A stretch of 44,498 bases of DNA, taken from the NCBI RefSeq assembly GCF_015356825.1, contig NZ_JAACYW010000070.1, forward strand, positions 1 to 44,498. Reading direction: 5' to 3'. A model generated the notes under the pieces. It had not been told where the DNA came from, searched no databases, and was given only the letters and a program-made list of their open reading frames with translations. This DNA comes from Catenulispora rubra (GTDB lineage: Bacteria > Actinomycetota > Actinomycetes > Streptomycetales > Catenulisporaceae). A program made the position numbers and the translations under genes. Every line of letters starts with the position of its first letter. Position 1 is the first letter of the stretch. Shown in pieces: positions 44,213-44,498 of this stretch.

Positions 44213-44498
44213 GTGCACAAGCTGCAGTGGCGTTACGCGTCTCGCCCCGACCTGGGCGTCCTGGCGCTGGCCGGCCAGCTCGGCGCCGCAGACGTGCCCC
44301 GGCTCAACGGTGCGATCGGCTGGACCCTGTTCCACGGCGGCGGCCCACTGATCCTCGACCTGAGCGCCCTGTACCGATGGACCACCCTCGGACAAGACGC
44401 CATCGTCAAAGCCGCAGCACGCCTGCAAGCCGCGGGACGGACCTTGGACATCGCCGCCGCACCCGGCAGCGACACGTCCATCATCGCCGGCGCCATCC
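44213..44498 (+). CDS. STAS domain protein (anti-anti-sigma-like), cut by window end
   Basis: From GTG 44213 (AAAGGAAG upstream) a STAS-like domain runs to the window edge: LGVLALAGQLGAADVPRLN, PLILDLSALYRWTTLGQDAI, then ALQAAGRTLDIAAAP-like strands. The usual phosphorylated Ser of DSSG is replaced (LSALYRWTT), so regulation by a kinase is uncertain. An in-frame GTG at 44192 is an alternative start. Confidence 0.7.
   Translation, partial: MHKLQWRYASRPDLGVLALAGQLGAADVPRLNGAIGWTLFHGGGPLILDLSALYRWTTLGQDAIVKAAARLQAAGRTLDIAAAPGSDTSIIAGAI

Overview
The window is about 44.5 kb of very GC-rich DNA with actinomycete features: GTG and TTG starts, ATGA/GTGA gene overlaps, SulP, ANTAR and STAS genes, a CpnT-like WXG100 head, and I-E type CRISPR repeat remnants. 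A filamentous soil actinomycete (Catenulispora- or Streptomyces-like) is my guess; nothing here fixes the genus. Both ends are cut: a gene tail at the left and a STAS gene at the right.

Left region (1-10.2 kb): a catabolic block related to histidine or imidazole use. It holds hutD, a LacI regulator facing an amidohydrolase plus cysteine-dioxygenase-like pair across a 53-bp perfect palindrome, and a remnant of hutF. Next comes a complete quaternary-amine (OpuC-type) ABC importer led by an IclR regulator. Divergent from that is a histidine/aromatic ammonia-lyase-family enzyme whose MIO-forming Ala-Ser-Gly triad is missing, followed by a stub of hutI. The importer's binding protein is circularly permuted. 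A betaine importer beside a MIO-less lyase in a decayed hut locus suggests uptake and cleavage of a histidine betaine such as ergothioneine or hercynine. This is an inference.

10.2-11.3 kb is a graveyard: the hutI stub, a frameshifted LuxR/LAL ATPase stub, and a strongly degenerated I-E type CRISPR array with a period near 60 bp and no cas genes.

11.3-21.5 kb: a tightly coupled minus-strand operon. It encodes a four-TM VirD4/TraG-like protein with no usable Walker A, an intact HerA/VirB4-like ATPase, a 1529-aa RHS polymorphic toxin with an unassigned C-terminal domain, and a small overlapping putative immunity protein. Start/stop overlaps link all four. A lone CRISPR-type repeat lies just beyond its upstream end.

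21.6-33 kb: decayed sequence, a secreted beta-propeller, then a roughly 2300-codon CpnT-like (type VII secretion) giant gene broken by one nonsense codon and two frameshifts, with an intact 358-aa partner behind it.

33-38.2 kb: a two-gene secreted glycan-degradation operon (GH30 and a GH55-like beta-helix protein) with a strong terminator, then a 3'-truncated rve transposase abutting a 5'-truncated MFS exporter.

38.2-44.5 kb: a TetR regulator divergent from an alpha/beta hydrolase, a second secreted hydrolase, a stand-alone ANTAR protein, and an overlapping operon of a small coiled-coil protein, an ArsR-type regulator, a SulP-STAS transporter, an FMN-split-barrel-like protein and a STAS protein.
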